From Lachnospiraceae bacterium (GTDB lineage: Bacteria > Bacillota > Clostridia > Lachnospirales > Lachnospiraceae), in contig CABJAM010000002.1 in assembly GCA_902363555.1 (NCBI GenBank), positions 1 through 64,000 on the forward strand: a stretch of 64,000 bases of DNA, in the 5' to 3' direction. Both the position numbers and the translations under genes were made by a program. Below are positions 1 through 8,989 of this stretch, in pieces. A model generated the notes under the pieces. It did not search any database and had not been told where the DNA came from. It worked only from the letters and a program-made list of their open reading frames with translations. Position 1 is the stretch's first letter. Every line of letters starts with the position of its first letter.

Positions 1-254
1 GCCCAACACCCCCGCGCCGCCAGCCCAAGCGCCCCCACCCCGCAGCATTATCTGACCCCCCAACGTCTTCGCAGACGGTAAGAAAAAACAGCGGTTAAAC
101 GAAACGGGAACGTATTGGGAAAGACATAAGATGTTTTCAGACCTTTGAAAACAAAAACTATGGAATCAAAAACGTTTTATACATCGGATAACATAGCGTA
201 CGGCTTTACCCCAGAACGGAAAATGTCGTTTTTTACTTCTTGGAGACGTTGATT
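1..254. other. Intergenic start of window, no gene seen
   Basis: I see no coding region with a ribosome binding site here. The first 60 bases are C-rich and the remainder is AT-rich. It lies downstream of the sugar transporter operon and outside the long hairpin, and it may belong to a gene or repeat cut by the window edge. Confidence 0.5.
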
Positions 255-657
255 TTTCCTCAGTTTTGGGCGCCGGTGCGGCCGGGCTGGGGGATGCGGG
301 CGGAGGTTTATGGTGGCCGGGGCAGCGCTCCTGGAGTATTCGGGCTGTGCCCCTTTGGAAGGCTGCTTACGAAGGGATTGAAGTGAAACTTAGGTTAAAA
401 AGGCGCCCATTCGGGGTCAGATTTGGTGCCTACAAGGCCCAAATCTGAGGGTCAAGCGAGCGAAGGTCTTCAGAGCTTCGTGAGCATTGACCCGGTGCCC
501 CGAAAGGGCGCCTTTTTAACCTTAGTTGAACTCAATTCCGGAGACGGCAGCCTCCAAAGGGGCACAGCCCGAACACTCCAGGAGCGCTGCCCCGGCCACC
601 ATAAACCTCCGCCCGCATCCCCCATCCCGGCCGCACCGGCGTCCAATACTGAGGAAA
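255..657. repeat. 403-nt long hairpin (inverted repeat with two nested hairpins), copy 1
   Basis: The arm 255-417 is the near-perfect reverse complement of 488-657. The apical part holds two further hairpins: 418-447 (nine paired bases around tgcctacaaggc) and 448-493 (GGGTCAA pairing with TTGACCC). Folded as RNA this is a long stem ending in a three-way junction. It directly follows the last gene of the sugar operon and ends its inner stem in a T-run, so it could end transcription. A diverged relative with the same architecture lies at 27141-27507. Whether it is an RNA, a palindromic mobile element or a terminator is not known. Confidence 0.85.
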
Positions 658-691
658 TCGCAACCTTCTGTCTATCAATAAAAAAATGTTT

Positions 692-1657
692 TCAGGCTTT
701 TGATGGAGCTTTTTTGACCCGTGTCTGCTGATATGTATCGTACCCAATAGATGCCATAAGAATGATACCTTTAACAATATACTGCGTATACGTCCCCATC
801 CCAATCATCTGCATCCCGTTGGTAAGGATACCAAGGATCAGGCAGCCTACGACAGCGCCCTTGACGCGGCCTTCGCCGCCGATGAAGCTGACGCCGCCCA
901 GAACGCAGGCTGTGATACAGTCAAATTCCACGCCAGGTCCGATATTGGAGCTGGCGGAGCCGCCCCGGGAGGTAAGGATAATGGCCGACAGTGCAAACAG
1001 AGCGCCGCCGATGGCAAACACAAGAACTTTCGTTTTATTTACATTGATACCGGCCAGCCGGGCAGTCTCGGAATTGCCGCCCACCGCGTAGATAAACCGG
1101 CCAAAGCATGTCTTTTCAAGCATCAGATGAATAACCACAGCCACAACGATCACTATAATCACCGGAACGGATATGGGGCCCAGATAGCCCTGGCCGATAC
1201 CGATATAGCTCTCGGAAAAATTATAGAAGGACTTGGAGCCGGACAATGTGTAGGATACGCCCTTAAACAACGTCATGGTCGCCAACGTGACGATCATGGG
1301 GTGTATTCGCAGCAGATTGGCCGCAAAGCCGTTAAAGCAGCCTAAAAGGATGCCTATAACCACGCCCAGGATGATCGCCACCGGTACCGGCAGCCCCACA
1401 TCCTGCATGAGCAGTGCGATACTGATACCCACAACAGCCAGTATCTGGCCGACGGATAAATCGGTGCCGCCGCTGATCATAATCAGGGCCACGCCAATGG
1501 TGGCGATGATAAAATAGGCGTTTTGCGTACATATATTCATCAGGTTTTTAAAGGATCTGAAATTGGGTGAAAATATACAAAATATGATGACCAGCAAAAT
1601 CAGTATAATGAGCATCATATTGTCCTTAATTAATTTTTGAAGCTTACTTTTTGACAT
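692..1657 (-). CDS. Sugar ABC transporter permease (RbsC/XylH type)
   Basis: This 321-residue protein is the membrane channel of a CUT2-type monosaccharide importer. It is almost entirely hydrophobic, with about eight to ten predicted membrane helices and the family segments around ISGGTDLSVG and SRGGSASSNIGPG. The start is set at 1657, where AGGAGG at 1667-1672 sits nine bases upstream; longer readings run into the ATPase gene. It is the last gene of the operon, 13 bases after the ATPase. The family imports ribose, xylose, galactose or related sugars, and the exact sugar cannot be read from the sequence. A long hairpin follows 35 bases downstream. Confidence 0.93.
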   Translation of the reverse strand: MSKSKLQKLIKDNMMLIILILLVIIFCIFSPNFRSFKNLMNICTQNAYFIIATIGVALIMISGGTDLSVGQILAVVGISIALLMQDVGLPVPVAIILGVVIGILLGCFNGFAANLLRIHPMIVTLATMTLFKGVSYTLSGSKSFYNFSESYIGIGQGYLGPISVPVIIVIVVAVVIHLMLEKTCFGRFIYAVGGNSETARLAGINVNKTKVLVFAIGGALFALSAIILTSRGGSASSNIGPGVEFDCITACVLGGVSFIGGEGRVKGAVVGCLILGILTNGMQMIGMGTYTQYIVKGIILMASIGYDTYQQTRVKKAPSKA

Positions 1658-1670
1658 TGTTCCCATCCTC

Positions 1671-3149
1671 CTACTCGTGTGATGCAAGATGCATAATTGC
1701 TTCCTGACTGAAATCTTCCCGTTTAAGCTCCCCGGTGATCCGGCCCTCGCAAAGGACAATGATGCGGTCGGACATTCCCAGAAGCTCCTCCATATCCGAG
1801 CTGACCATGATAATGGCCTTCCCCTCCTTGACAAGGCTGCACATCAGATCATAAATCTCATGTCTTGCCCCAATATCGATTCCACGGGTAGGCTCATCAA
1901 ATATAATGATCTCCGTGTTGGCGGCCAGTACCTTGGCCAGCACCACCTTCTGCTGATTTCCACCGCTCAGATTGCGCACCTTCTGCTCCAGCGACGGCGT
2001 TTTGATATTGAGCATCTTCTGATAATTTTGTGCCAGACGGCGGATTTTCTTCTTATCCACCAGGCGCCGTGTTCGCATTTGATAAATATTGGAAATACAT
2101 ACATTCCACTCAATGCTGTTATTTAAAAAACAGCCCTGCATTTTCCGGTCCTCCGGAATCAGCCCGATGCCCAGCTTTAAGGCTTCTTTGGGTGAGTGGA
2201 TATGGACCTCTTTGCCCTGGATATATATTTTTCCGTCCAGCATTTTATCTGCGCCGAAAATCACGCGCATCAGCTCCGTCCGCCCGGCACCCACAAGGCC
2301 GGATACGCCAAGGATCTCACCCTTTTTCAGTTCAAAGGAAATATCGGTATTCCGGTAACCGCTCACATGCTCCACCTTCAAAGCCGTCTCGTTTTTCACG
2401 CAACTGCGCTGGGGATAGCCCTGGCTCAGCTCCCGGCCAACCATAAGGGTAATCAGTTCATCCCGGTTTGTCTTATCCGTATCCACCGTGGTCACATACG
2501 CGCCGTCGCGCATAATTGTTACCCGGTCGGTAATCTCAAACAGCTCCTCCAGCCGGTGAGATATGTAAATGATCGTTTTTCCCATCGCCTTGAGATTGCG
2601 TATCATTTCATAAAGATGCCCCACCTCGGTCATGGTCAACTGCGCCGTGGGCTCATCCATAACGATGATCCGCGCATCCTTTGAAATCGCCTTTGTGATT
2701 TCCACAAGCTGCTGCTGTGCCGTGGAAAGCTCCTTTACATACGCCTTCGGGTCAATGGTTATATGATATTTATCAAAAAGCTCCTTTGTTATAGAAACCA
2801 TTTCTTTCCTGTTTACAATACCGCGCATCTGTCTCCCGAGACAGATGTTTTCCGCCACCGTCAGGCCGCCGATCAGATTGTATTCCTGATAGATCACCTC
2901 AATACCGCACATTCTTGATACGGCCGGCGTCATTTTTTCATAATCCTTTCCGTCCATATATATGGTTCCGGAATCGTTGGTCACTGCGCCGGAGAGTACT
3001 TTGATCAGCGTCGATTTTCCCGCGCCGTTTTCCCCCAGCAGCGCATGGACCTCTCCGGCTCTGAAATCTACGCTGACATTATCCAGGGCTACCACACCGG
3101 GATACGTTTTCGTTATATTTTTCATACTTAAAATAATGTTCTGTTCCAT
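1671..3149 (-). CDS. Sugar ABC transporter ATP-binding protein (RbsA/MglA type)
   Basis: This 492-residue protein carries two fused ABC ATPase domains and energises monosaccharide uptake. The first half has an intact Walker A (GENGAGKST, about residues 38-46), a divergent signature (ELSTAQQQ) and Walker B (IIVMDEPT). The second half has NLSGGNQQK and IIIFDEPTRGID, while its Walker A position reads GLVGAGRTE, as usual in RbsA/MglA. AAGGTG precedes the ATG at 3149. It lies between the binding protein and permease genes. The intact motifs contrast with the degenerate homologue at 4500-5963 in the same cluster. Confidence 0.95.
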   Translation of the reverse strand: MEQNIILSMKNITKTYPGVVALDNVSVDFRAGEVHALLGENGAGKSTLIKVLSGAVTNDSGTIYMDGKDYEKMTPAVSRMCGIEVIYQEYNLIGGLTVAENICLGRQMRGIVNRKEMVSITKELFDKYHITIDPKAYVKELSTAQQQLVEITKAISKDARIIVMDEPTAQLTMTEVGHLYEMIRNLKAMGKTIIYISHRLEELFEITDRVTIMRDGAYVTTVDTDKTNRDELITLMVGRELSQGYPQRSCVKNETALKVEHVSGYRNTDISFELKKGEILGVSGLVGAGRTELMRVIFGADKMLDGKIYIQGKEVHIHSPKEALKLGIGLIPEDRKMQGCFLNNSIEWNVCISNIYQMRTRRLVDKKKIRRLAQNYQKMLNIKTPSLEQKVRNLSGGNQQKVVLAKVLAANTEIIIFDEPTRGIDIGARHEIYDLMCSLVKEGKAIIMVSSDMEELLGMSDRIIVLCEGRITGELKREDFSQEAIMHLASHE

Positions 3150-3273
3150 ATTTACACCTTCCCGGAATTTGTCAGGCGCTGCCCGCGCCGGTAATGGTAA
3201 CTGCTCAATGATCCCAGGCAGCTACTAAAAATGATCACCGGCGCAAGACAGCGCCCAAAAGGACTTGTATCAA

Positions 3274-4365
3274 TTATTTCAATGTATCCGGAGTCACCTT
3301 GGCGGCACTTCCATTAACATCCATCGGAGCTTCGTCATTGAGCAGCGGAGTCATCGCTTTCATAAAATCACCGATGGTATCCTGGATGCTGCCCATGGAA
3401 ATCGTTCCGCGCAGAACGCTCTCGTTATTAACGGAAGCGGCGATCTTAGCGGTAATCTCCTCGGTCTCATCCACACAGAAGATTGCAAATTTGCTCTTAT
3501 CCTCCACCGGAGAACCAGCGGACATTACAAAAGATTCAGAGCCCAGACCGGATGCGCCATTGGCACAAATGATCACATCGATATCCGGATTGGCAAGCAG
3601 TGTATTTTCTGCCAGGGAGCGTGCAGCTCCTGTATCGTTCCAATCAGGAACCTCGGCCTCAATTACAGAAACCTTAGAGCATTCTTTGATTTTATTCAGA
3701 ATACCGTCACTGCGGACAACGGCTTCAGGAATTGTGGAAGCTGTCATAACAAATACCTTCACTTCGCCGTCACCTGCGTCGGCAAAATTCTTCTCGATCC
3801 AGTCTGTTGCAATTTCTGCGCAGGCCGTTCCCATGTCTCCATCGCTGGCGGAAATCATGGAGCAACTGGCATCCGGGATCTCATTGGCAAAAGCCAGCAC
3901 AGGGATACCCTGATCTACTGCCTTCTTGCAGGCGTTGGAAACGCCGTCGCCGTTCACTGCCCAAACGACAAGAATATCGCAGCCCATAGTAATATCATTT
4001 TCAATCTGGCTGATCTGTGTTGTTACATTACTCTCAGCAGAGTCAAACTGTACCTCGCAGCCGGCTTCTTTGACAGCCTCCTGCATAGCGCCGGTCAACG
4101 CCAGAACAAAGTCATTACCCACACTGGGTACCGTAATACCTACCTTCTTGCCAGCAGCATTACCGCCCAGAGTATCCGTCACAGCATCTGCCACACTCTG
4201 CGCCGTATCCTTTATGGACCCCTGAGTTTCCGGTGCCTGAGTTTCCGGAGCTTTTGTTGCCGGAGCCGCTGTATCCTTGCTGCCTCCGTTCCCATTACCG
4301 CAGCCGCTCATTACGCTGACAAGCAAAATCAAACAAAGAACCAAGCTAAAAATTTTCTTCTTCAT
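3274..4365 (-). CDS. Sugar ABC transporter substrate-binding lipoprotein (RbsB type)
   Basis: This 363-residue periplasmic-binding-protein-like lipoprotein captures the sugar outside the membrane. It starts with a lipoprotein signal (hydrophobic stretch ending VMSGCG, lipidated Cys about residue 22), followed by a Thr/Ala/Pro/Glu linker with repeated AP-ETQ units to about residue 60. The folded part then begins with KKVGITVPSVGNDF, typical of the PBP type I family. It heads the transporter part of the operon and has its own promoter and tandem operator at 4398-4459. Substrate class (ribose, galactose or autoinducer-2-like) is unresolved. Confidence 0.93.
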   Translation of the reverse strand: MKKKIFSLVLCLILLVSVMSGCGNGNGGSKDTAAPATKAPETQAPETQGSIKDTAQSVADAVTDTLGGNAAGKKVGITVPSVGNDFVLALTGAMQEAVKEAGCEVQFDSAESNVTTQISQIENDITMGCDILVVWAVNGDGVSNACKKAVDQGIPVLAFANEIPDASCSMISASDGDMGTACAEIATDWIEKNFADAGDGEVKVFVMTASTIPEAVVRSDGILNKIKECSKVSVIEAEVPDWNDTGAARSLAENTLLANPDIDVIICANGASGLGSESFVMSAGSPVEDKSKFAIFCVDETEEITAKIAASVNNESVLRGTISMGSIQDTIGDFMKAMTPLLNDEAPMDVNGSAAKVTPDTLK

Positions 4366-4397
4366 CTAAGTACCTCTCCTTTATATTTGATACATTT

Positions 4398-4426
4398 ACT
4401 ATAACCGTTCCCCTCTTTTCCCTCAA
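4398..4426 (-). promoter_or_regulatory. Promoter of the sugar-binding protein gene
   Basis: On the minus strand a -35 TTGAGG (4421-4426) and a -10 TATAGT (4398-4403) are separated by 17 bases. This lies just upstream of the binding protein start at 4365 and just downstream of two direct repeats that look like an activator site. Confidence 0.6.
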
Positions 4427-4429
4427 TAA

Positions 4430-4459
4430 GACAATCTTAGAAAAAGGTGGACAATCTTA
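4430..4459 (-). promoter_or_regulatory. Tandem direct-repeat operator, probable response-regulator site
   Basis: Two identical 10-base repeats (TAAGATTGTC on the minus strand) lie at 4430-4439 and 4450-4459. They are spaced 20 bases apart, about two helical turns, and abut the -35 box. AraC-type (YesN) regulators bind direct repeats of this geometry, and the YesN-like regulator is in the same cluster. The assignment is inferred. Confidence 0.5.
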
Positions 4460-4499
4460 AAAATGTATGTGGCGGCGGCCCCCATCATTACCGCTGCTC

Positions 4500-5963
4500 T
4501 TACACATTTCGTATAACTTCCACCCGCTGCGCCCGCTTTTCATTTCCAAAGCTGTTCATCACATAAACCGTATCGCACAAGTTCATCAGATCCTTCATAT
4601 CATGGGCCGTTATGATCACCGCCGTTCCCTCCCCGGCCAGCGCATCCACAGCCCGCACCACAATATTTCGCATCCGCATATCATTATCCTCAGCCAGCGC
4701 CTCACATACGAGCAGCTTTGGCGCGGCCAGAATCCATTTTTTCAAAACGATCTCCATACGGGCGTAGACACTGAGCAGGCCCGCCTTTTCATCAGCGTCC
4801 TCCGGCAGAATATCCATATCGGATAAATACTCCCGTTTTATAAAATCCTCGGCCTTTTGATTTTTGATCCATCCAAAATGACTCATCCTGCGCATTATGG
4901 GAAGGTAAATATTTTCCGCAAAATCCAGAGTCTCCACAATACCCGATGCATCATAATACCACGGAATGTACGCGGCTCCGGCCCGGACAGCCTCCTCCGC
5001 CCGATGCGGACAGTAGTTTTTGTTGCACAAATGCATACTTCCCGTATACTTTTTTTGCAATCCCGCAACAATCCGCGCCGCTTCTATATTGGCATGGTTA
5101 TTCATATCATAAAAACCTACCACCTCTCCCCGGCAAATACTCATGGACAAATCCGTAATATAGTTTTCCCCGGTCAGGTGGCTTGTTTCAAAAATAACCG
5201 TCTCCGTCTTATAAGATGTCCGGCGCAGCCAGGCCACGGTGTCGCTGCCCAAAAGCCACTGGTTAAATACATTCTGGTCAAAATCAATCTCATAGAAGGT
5301 TTTCACATTCACACCGTGAGAAAGCACATTCAGTCTTCGGGTCAGTCCGGAAAACGGCCGCATCACCCGCCGTGCACAGATGATGGCAATGTTCTTTTCC
5401 TTCACCGCCGCCAGCAGCCGTTCCATTTTCTGCAGATCCATCTGGCCGTAGCCCACCATAATGTCATCCAGATAAATAAGCTTTGCCTCATTTTCCAGCG
5501 CCCGCAGCAGCTCTACCATATGCTTTTGGGGCGTCGTCAGCTCACTGGCCCGCATTTCCGCGCTAAGCCCGGGAATATATTGCTGGAGCAGAAGATTTAT
5601 CCGGTAATTTAGCTGTTTTCGCCGGATAAAGCCCCGGACCTTCCTGCGGCCGGTAATAATACAGAGATTTTCGGCAATGGTCAGCGCATGGATCAGGCTG
5701 CTTTTTCTGGAAATGCATACCACATCCCCGGTATCCGAAAATTTTTCCGGCGGCCCATAGGACTTTTGACAAAAAGTGACTCTGCCGCTTTTTAATGGCT
5801 CGTAGCCCATAAGGTAGTTGTAAAAAGCGGTCTTTCCCGCCCCGGATATGCCGCAAAGCTCCACCATTTCCCCGCGGCATATATGAAAGCAAAAATCATT
5901 CAGGCCGGCCCTTCCGCTTCCCACTTTCACATGCTGCATATATAAAACTTCTGTACTTTCCAT
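4500..5963 (-). CDS. Degenerate double-ABC ATPase-like protein next to two-component system
   Basis: This 487-residue protein has the length and layout of an RbsA-type double ATPase but has lost most catalytic motifs. The first half keeps Walker A (GISGAGKT, residues 38-45), while its signature reads LTTPQ and Walker B reads LIYLDDI. In the second half the Walker A position is GFYDMNNHA and the signature is LSVYARM. The start at 5963 is supported by AGGTGAG. It lies between the sensor kinase and the binding protein gene. Having an intact ATPase in the same cluster, it is unlikely to drive transport, and a signalling or adaptor role is my inference. An ordinary transporter subunit is less likely. 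Confidence 0.75.
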   Translation of the reverse strand: MESTEVLYMQHVKVGSGRAGLNDFCFHICRGEMVELCGISGAGKTAFYNYLMGYEPLKSGRVTFCQKSYGPPEKFSDTGDVVCISRKSSLIHALTIAENLCIITGRRKVRGFIRRKQLNYRINLLLQQYIPGLSAEMRASELTTPQKHMVELLRALENEAKLIYLDDIMVGYGQMDLQKMERLLAAVKEKNIAIICARRVMRPFSGLTRRLNVLSHGVNVKTFYEIDFDQNVFNQWLLGSDTVAWLRRTSYKTETVIFETSHLTGENYITDLSMSICRGEVVGFYDMNNHANIEAARIVAGLQKKYTGSMHLCNKNYCPHRAEEAVRAGAAYIPWYYDASGIVETLDFAENIYLPIMRRMSHFGWIKNQKAEDFIKREYLSDMDILPEDADEKAGLLSVYARMEIVLKKWILAAPKLLVCEALAEDNDMRMRNIVVRAVDALAGEGTAVIITAHDMKDLMNLCDTVYVMNSFGNEKRAQRVEVIRNV

Positions 5964-5989
5964 AATCTCACCTGAAATCTTGCACAAAT

Positions 5990-7015
5990 TTACTTTGTCA
6001 TCAGCGGCAGCATCAGTTCCACCTGTGTTCCCACGTTTTCGATGCTGGAGACAGCCAGGCCGTATTCCGGCCCGTATAACAGCTTCAGACGGGCATTGAT
6101 GTTGGCCATGGCAATGCCGTCGCCGTTATTTTCCTGCCAGTTCCTGCGTGCTCCGGCCATCTGGAGCTTATCCCGCAGCCGTTCCAGCGTTGGGGCATCC
6201 ATGCCGACGCCGTCATCGGCGACAATGACCGCCACATGGTGACCAGATAGGTCGATATGGACATAAATATGGCCCTGGCTGATCTTATTTTCCATCCCAT
6301 GAAAAATAGCGTTTTCCACGATGGGCTGTAAGGTCAGTTTGGGAATACGGCAATGATACACAGCATCCGTACAGTCGTGGTTGAAAATACGAAACTCAAA
6401 CCTGTCACGGAAGCGGTATTGCTGGATTTTTACGTAGGTTTCTATATTTTCCAGCTCCTGGGCCAGCCTTACGATATCATTGTCCTTGCTGATATTGTAA
6501 CGGAAATATCTGGACAGTGCCTCGGTCATGTCCGCGATATCCCGGTTATCGTCAAGAATCGCCTTGGCCCGTATATTTTCCAGCGTATTGTAGAGAAAAT
6601 GGGGATTGATCTGATTTTGCAGCTCCGCATATTTCATTTTTTCCTCCATAAGAATCCGGGCCTGCTCCCGCTCCATTTCCTTTTGCTTGGTGCGTATAAG
6701 GACGTCGACCTTTTCAATGACCGAATCCGCATCCGCAATAAAATCCCACGTTCCCTGCATTTCCCCGTCATCCACCGCCAGCCGCTTTAACCGATTGTCC
6801 AGCTTGACAAAGGGAAGATAAATACTTTTGTAAAATAAAAAGCAGACGCCGGCAGCCGCAGCCACGATCAAAATGGCGGCCAAAGCATAGCCCCGCCGGC
6901 TTAAATTGAGCAGCGGCAATACAGCCGCGAAAAGCCCCAGCAGCAAAAAACCTGCCATAAACAAAAGAAGGGCGTTTTTTCCCAGCCGTAAAAATTTTTT
7001 ATCCAACAGCCTCAC
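5990..7015 (-). CDS. Sensor histidine kinase (YesM/LytS class)
   Basis: This 341-residue membrane kinase senses a signal and phosphorylates the neighbouring response regulator. Two membrane helices (about 14-36 and 42-62) are separated by only a few residues, so there is no extracellular sensor domain. A coiled linker leads to the His_kinase motif QINPHFLYN with phosphorylatable His139, then the ATPase N-box PIVENAIFHG (231-240) and DDGVGM (268-273). The missing sensor domain suggests that it listens to a protein partner, perhaps the transporter or the degenerate ABC protein. The start is a GTG at 7015; a TTG nine bases further in is also possible. Confidence 0.92.
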   Translation of the reverse strand: MRLLDKKFLRLGKNALLLFMAGFLLLGLFAAVLPLLNLSRRGYALAAILIVAAAAGVCFLFYKSIYLPFVKLDNRLKRLAVDDGEMQGTWDFIADADSVIEKVDVLIRTKQKEMEREQARILMEEKMKYAELQNQINPHFLYNTLENIRAKAILDDNRDIADMTEALSRYFRYNISKDNDIVRLAQELENIETYVKIQQYRFRDRFEFRIFNHDCTDAVYHCRIPKLTLQPIVENAIFHGMENKISQGHIYVHIDLSGHHVAVIVADDGVGMDAPTLERLRDKLQMAGARRNWQENNGDGIAMANINARLKLLYGPEYGLAVSSIENVGTQVELMLPLMTK

Positions 7016-7051
7016 TCCTATCCTGTGGCCGATACCCCCGCAGACCGCGGC

Positions 7052-8650
7052 CTATCGATACAATTTCCGGTATTCACTGGGCTTTAAGCCGACCACCTTA
7101 TTAAACATCTTACTGAAATATTTTGGATCGCCATACCCGACCATCTCGGCAATCTCATTGATCGTGTACGACGGCTCCTTCAACAGCTTTTTAGCCGCCT
7201 CCATCCGGCAGGACGTGAGATAATCACTGAAATTGATACCGATCTCTTTTTTGAACAGAGTACTCACATAGGTGGGTACCAGACCGATGGCCTCGGACAA
7301 CTCCTCCAGCGTAATAGGATTGGCATAATGCTCATTGACATATTGCTTGGCCAGACGGATGGGAAGCTGGTTTACATTCATCTTTTCTTCCTTTACCCGG
7401 GTAAAATAACGCCGCACCGTATCTTTAAATGTATACATGAGCATATTGCATTCATAATTACAGTCCAGAAGCATCTGGACGCCCTGTTCAAATTCCGCGA
7501 TGGTCTGCTCAGCCACACTATTTTCCTTCCACACCCGGACAACAGTCTCTGTCAGCCGGTCCACCAGGTCAAATAACACGATAGGGGAATAATTCAGCGT
7601 CCGCTTGACCGCCTCATAAAGCTCATCCACCATATCGGAAAATCCGATCCCATCCAGCACTTCCGTGAGGTTGCTTATGATCGTCCGGTATTTCTGAGTA
7701 AAAATATCCTCCACCGGCACATTTTTGTAGCGGAGCGCGTTCCAGTAAATAATTCCGTCCACGCCCTTTTTCAAACGGCATTTTACAGCCTCCACCGCTT
7801 CCCGGGTCGATGCGCCCACTTCGGAAATACTGTATTTTTCCTGGCCCACGCCGATAGTCACGTGGTATCTGTCGAATTTATTCATTTCCATCTGGCAGCT
7901 TTTCCGGACCGTATCCATACAGCCCTGTACTGCCTTACGGTTATCGGGCGCATAGTTGATCACCGTCATAATACCGCTGGTCATGTAGGAGGTGATAAAT
8001 TCGCAGCCCAGCCCTTCCAGTGATTTTTCAATCTGATAGTTGAGAATATCGAGTATACTGTGTAAATCCGCAGCCGGACCCTCCGCATCCACTTTTGTGA
8101 AAAATGTGACAAAACAGCCATTTTCAAAATCACATTCTTCCTGGGTCAGCATATCCGTTTTGGACGGAAAAGGCACCGTTTCTATGATCGAGTTCAAAAA
8201 ATGCTTCCGCAGCTTGCGCGTTCCGCTGCTGGCCAGCTCCCTGGCCTCCTCCAAGCCCTGGACAGCCCGGGCCTGCTGCTGCCGTTCCTCAAGTACCCGG
8301 TCCAGCGTTTCGTTCAGCTCCCGCTCGTCTATGGGCTTTAGCAGGTAATGCTTTACCCCCAGGTTCAGCGCTGTATGGGCATATTCAAAATTTTTGTAGC
8401 CGCTCATTATGATGAAATCTGCCCCCAGCCCCAGATCGATCCCTTTTTGGACCAATTGCAGGCCATCAAAGCCCGGCATACGTATATCTGTTATAATGAT
8501 GTCGGGATGGAGCGTTTTCATATATTCGTAAACCTCCAGGCCATTGGAGGCCACCGCCGCCACGCTCAGCCCTTTTTCTTCCCAATGGATCATCTTTTGC
8601 AGCATTTCACAAATAAGAATCTCATCATCCGCAATCAATACTTTTAACAT
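7052..8650 (-). CDS. Response regulator with AraC-type output (YesN family)
   Basis: This 532-residue protein has an N-terminal receiver (acidic pair Asp8-Asp9, phospho-acceptor Asp55 in IIITDIRMPG, Lys near 108). A long central region of no recognised function follows. The C-terminus is an AraC double helix-turn-helix (about 430-532, ending with VGYGDPKYFSKMFNKVVGLKPSEYRK). The ATG at 8650 is preceded by AAGGTGG. It is the first gene of the cluster and 36 bases from the kinase gene, so it very likely controls the sugar transporter, probably through the direct repeats at 4430-4459. Confidence 0.93.
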   Translation of the reverse strand: MLKVLIADDEILICEMLQKMIHWEEKGLSVAAVASNGLEVYEYMKTLHPDIIITDIRMPGFDGLQLVQKGIDLGLGADFIIMSGYKNFEYAHTALNLGVKHYLLKPIDERELNETLDRVLEERQQQARAVQGLEEARELASSGTRKLRKHFLNSIIETVPFPSKTDMLTQEECDFENGCFVTFFTKVDAEGPAADLHSILDILNYQIEKSLEGLGCEFITSYMTSGIMTVINYAPDNRKAVQGCMDTVRKSCQMEMNKFDRYHVTIGVGQEKYSISEVGASTREAVEAVKCRLKKGVDGIIYWNALRYKNVPVEDIFTQKYRTIISNLTEVLDGIGFSDMVDELYEAVKRTLNYSPIVLFDLVDRLTETVVRVWKENSVAEQTIAEFEQGVQMLLDCNYECNMLMYTFKDTVRRYFTRVKEEKMNVNQLPIRLAKQYVNEHYANPITLEELSEAIGLVPTYVSTLFKKEIGINFSDYLTSCRMEAAKKLLKEPSYTINEIAEMVGYGDPKYFSKMFNKVVGLKPSEYRKLYR

Positions 8651-8671
8651 AAAACCCACCTTCTTTAGTAT

Positions 8672-8780
8672 CTGCCTGTAACAGTTCGGGCGCTCTGAAC
8701 CAGTTACATCTGTCCGTAACCGTTCGGACGCTTTGAGCTGTTACATCTCTCGTAACAGTTCGACCGCTCTGAGCTGTTAC
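8672..8780. repeat. Three tandem imperfect 36-38 bp units, each an inverted repeat
   Basis: Each unit is bounded by GTAAC and GTTAC arms: 8678-8707, 8716-8744 and 8752-8780. The core resembles GTTCGGACGCTCTGAGC. A single copy of the same unit occurs at 49768-49795 in front of another binding protein gene. The position upstream of the response regulator suggests either a REP-like element or a multi-site operator. Confidence 0.75.
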
Positions 8781-8915
8781 CTCTGCTCCAAATAGTTTAT
8801 ATTTTAACAATATATACAGCAAATTCCATGCCATGAATTTAAACGTAAACGTTCCGACGGCCTTGTGCTGAAGCTCCTATGCCTGTGGCATTAAAAATAA
8901 AACTTTGATTAAGGC

Positions 8916-8974
8916 AAAAAAGACATTCCGGCCAAAGGATTTTAAATTCACCCTCCGGCCGGAATGTCTTTTTT
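8916..8974. terminator. Bidirectional rho-independent terminator
   Basis: An 18-base perfect stem (8916-8933 with 8957-8974) has A-runs and T-runs at its edges and a 23-base loop. It lies 15 bases after the MerR gene and ends that transcript. Confidence 0.9.
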
Positions 8975-8989
8975 GTGTTTTATAAATCG

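Noticed and set aside
423..731. Short frames within the first long hairpin
   Set aside because: Both arms of the palindrome give open frames on either strand; none has a binding site or family match.
3265..4404. 379-codon plus-strand frame opposite the sugar-binding protein gene
   Set aside because: The binding protein on the minus strand has a signal peptide and clear domains; the plus frame has neither a ribosome binding site nor recognisable motifs.
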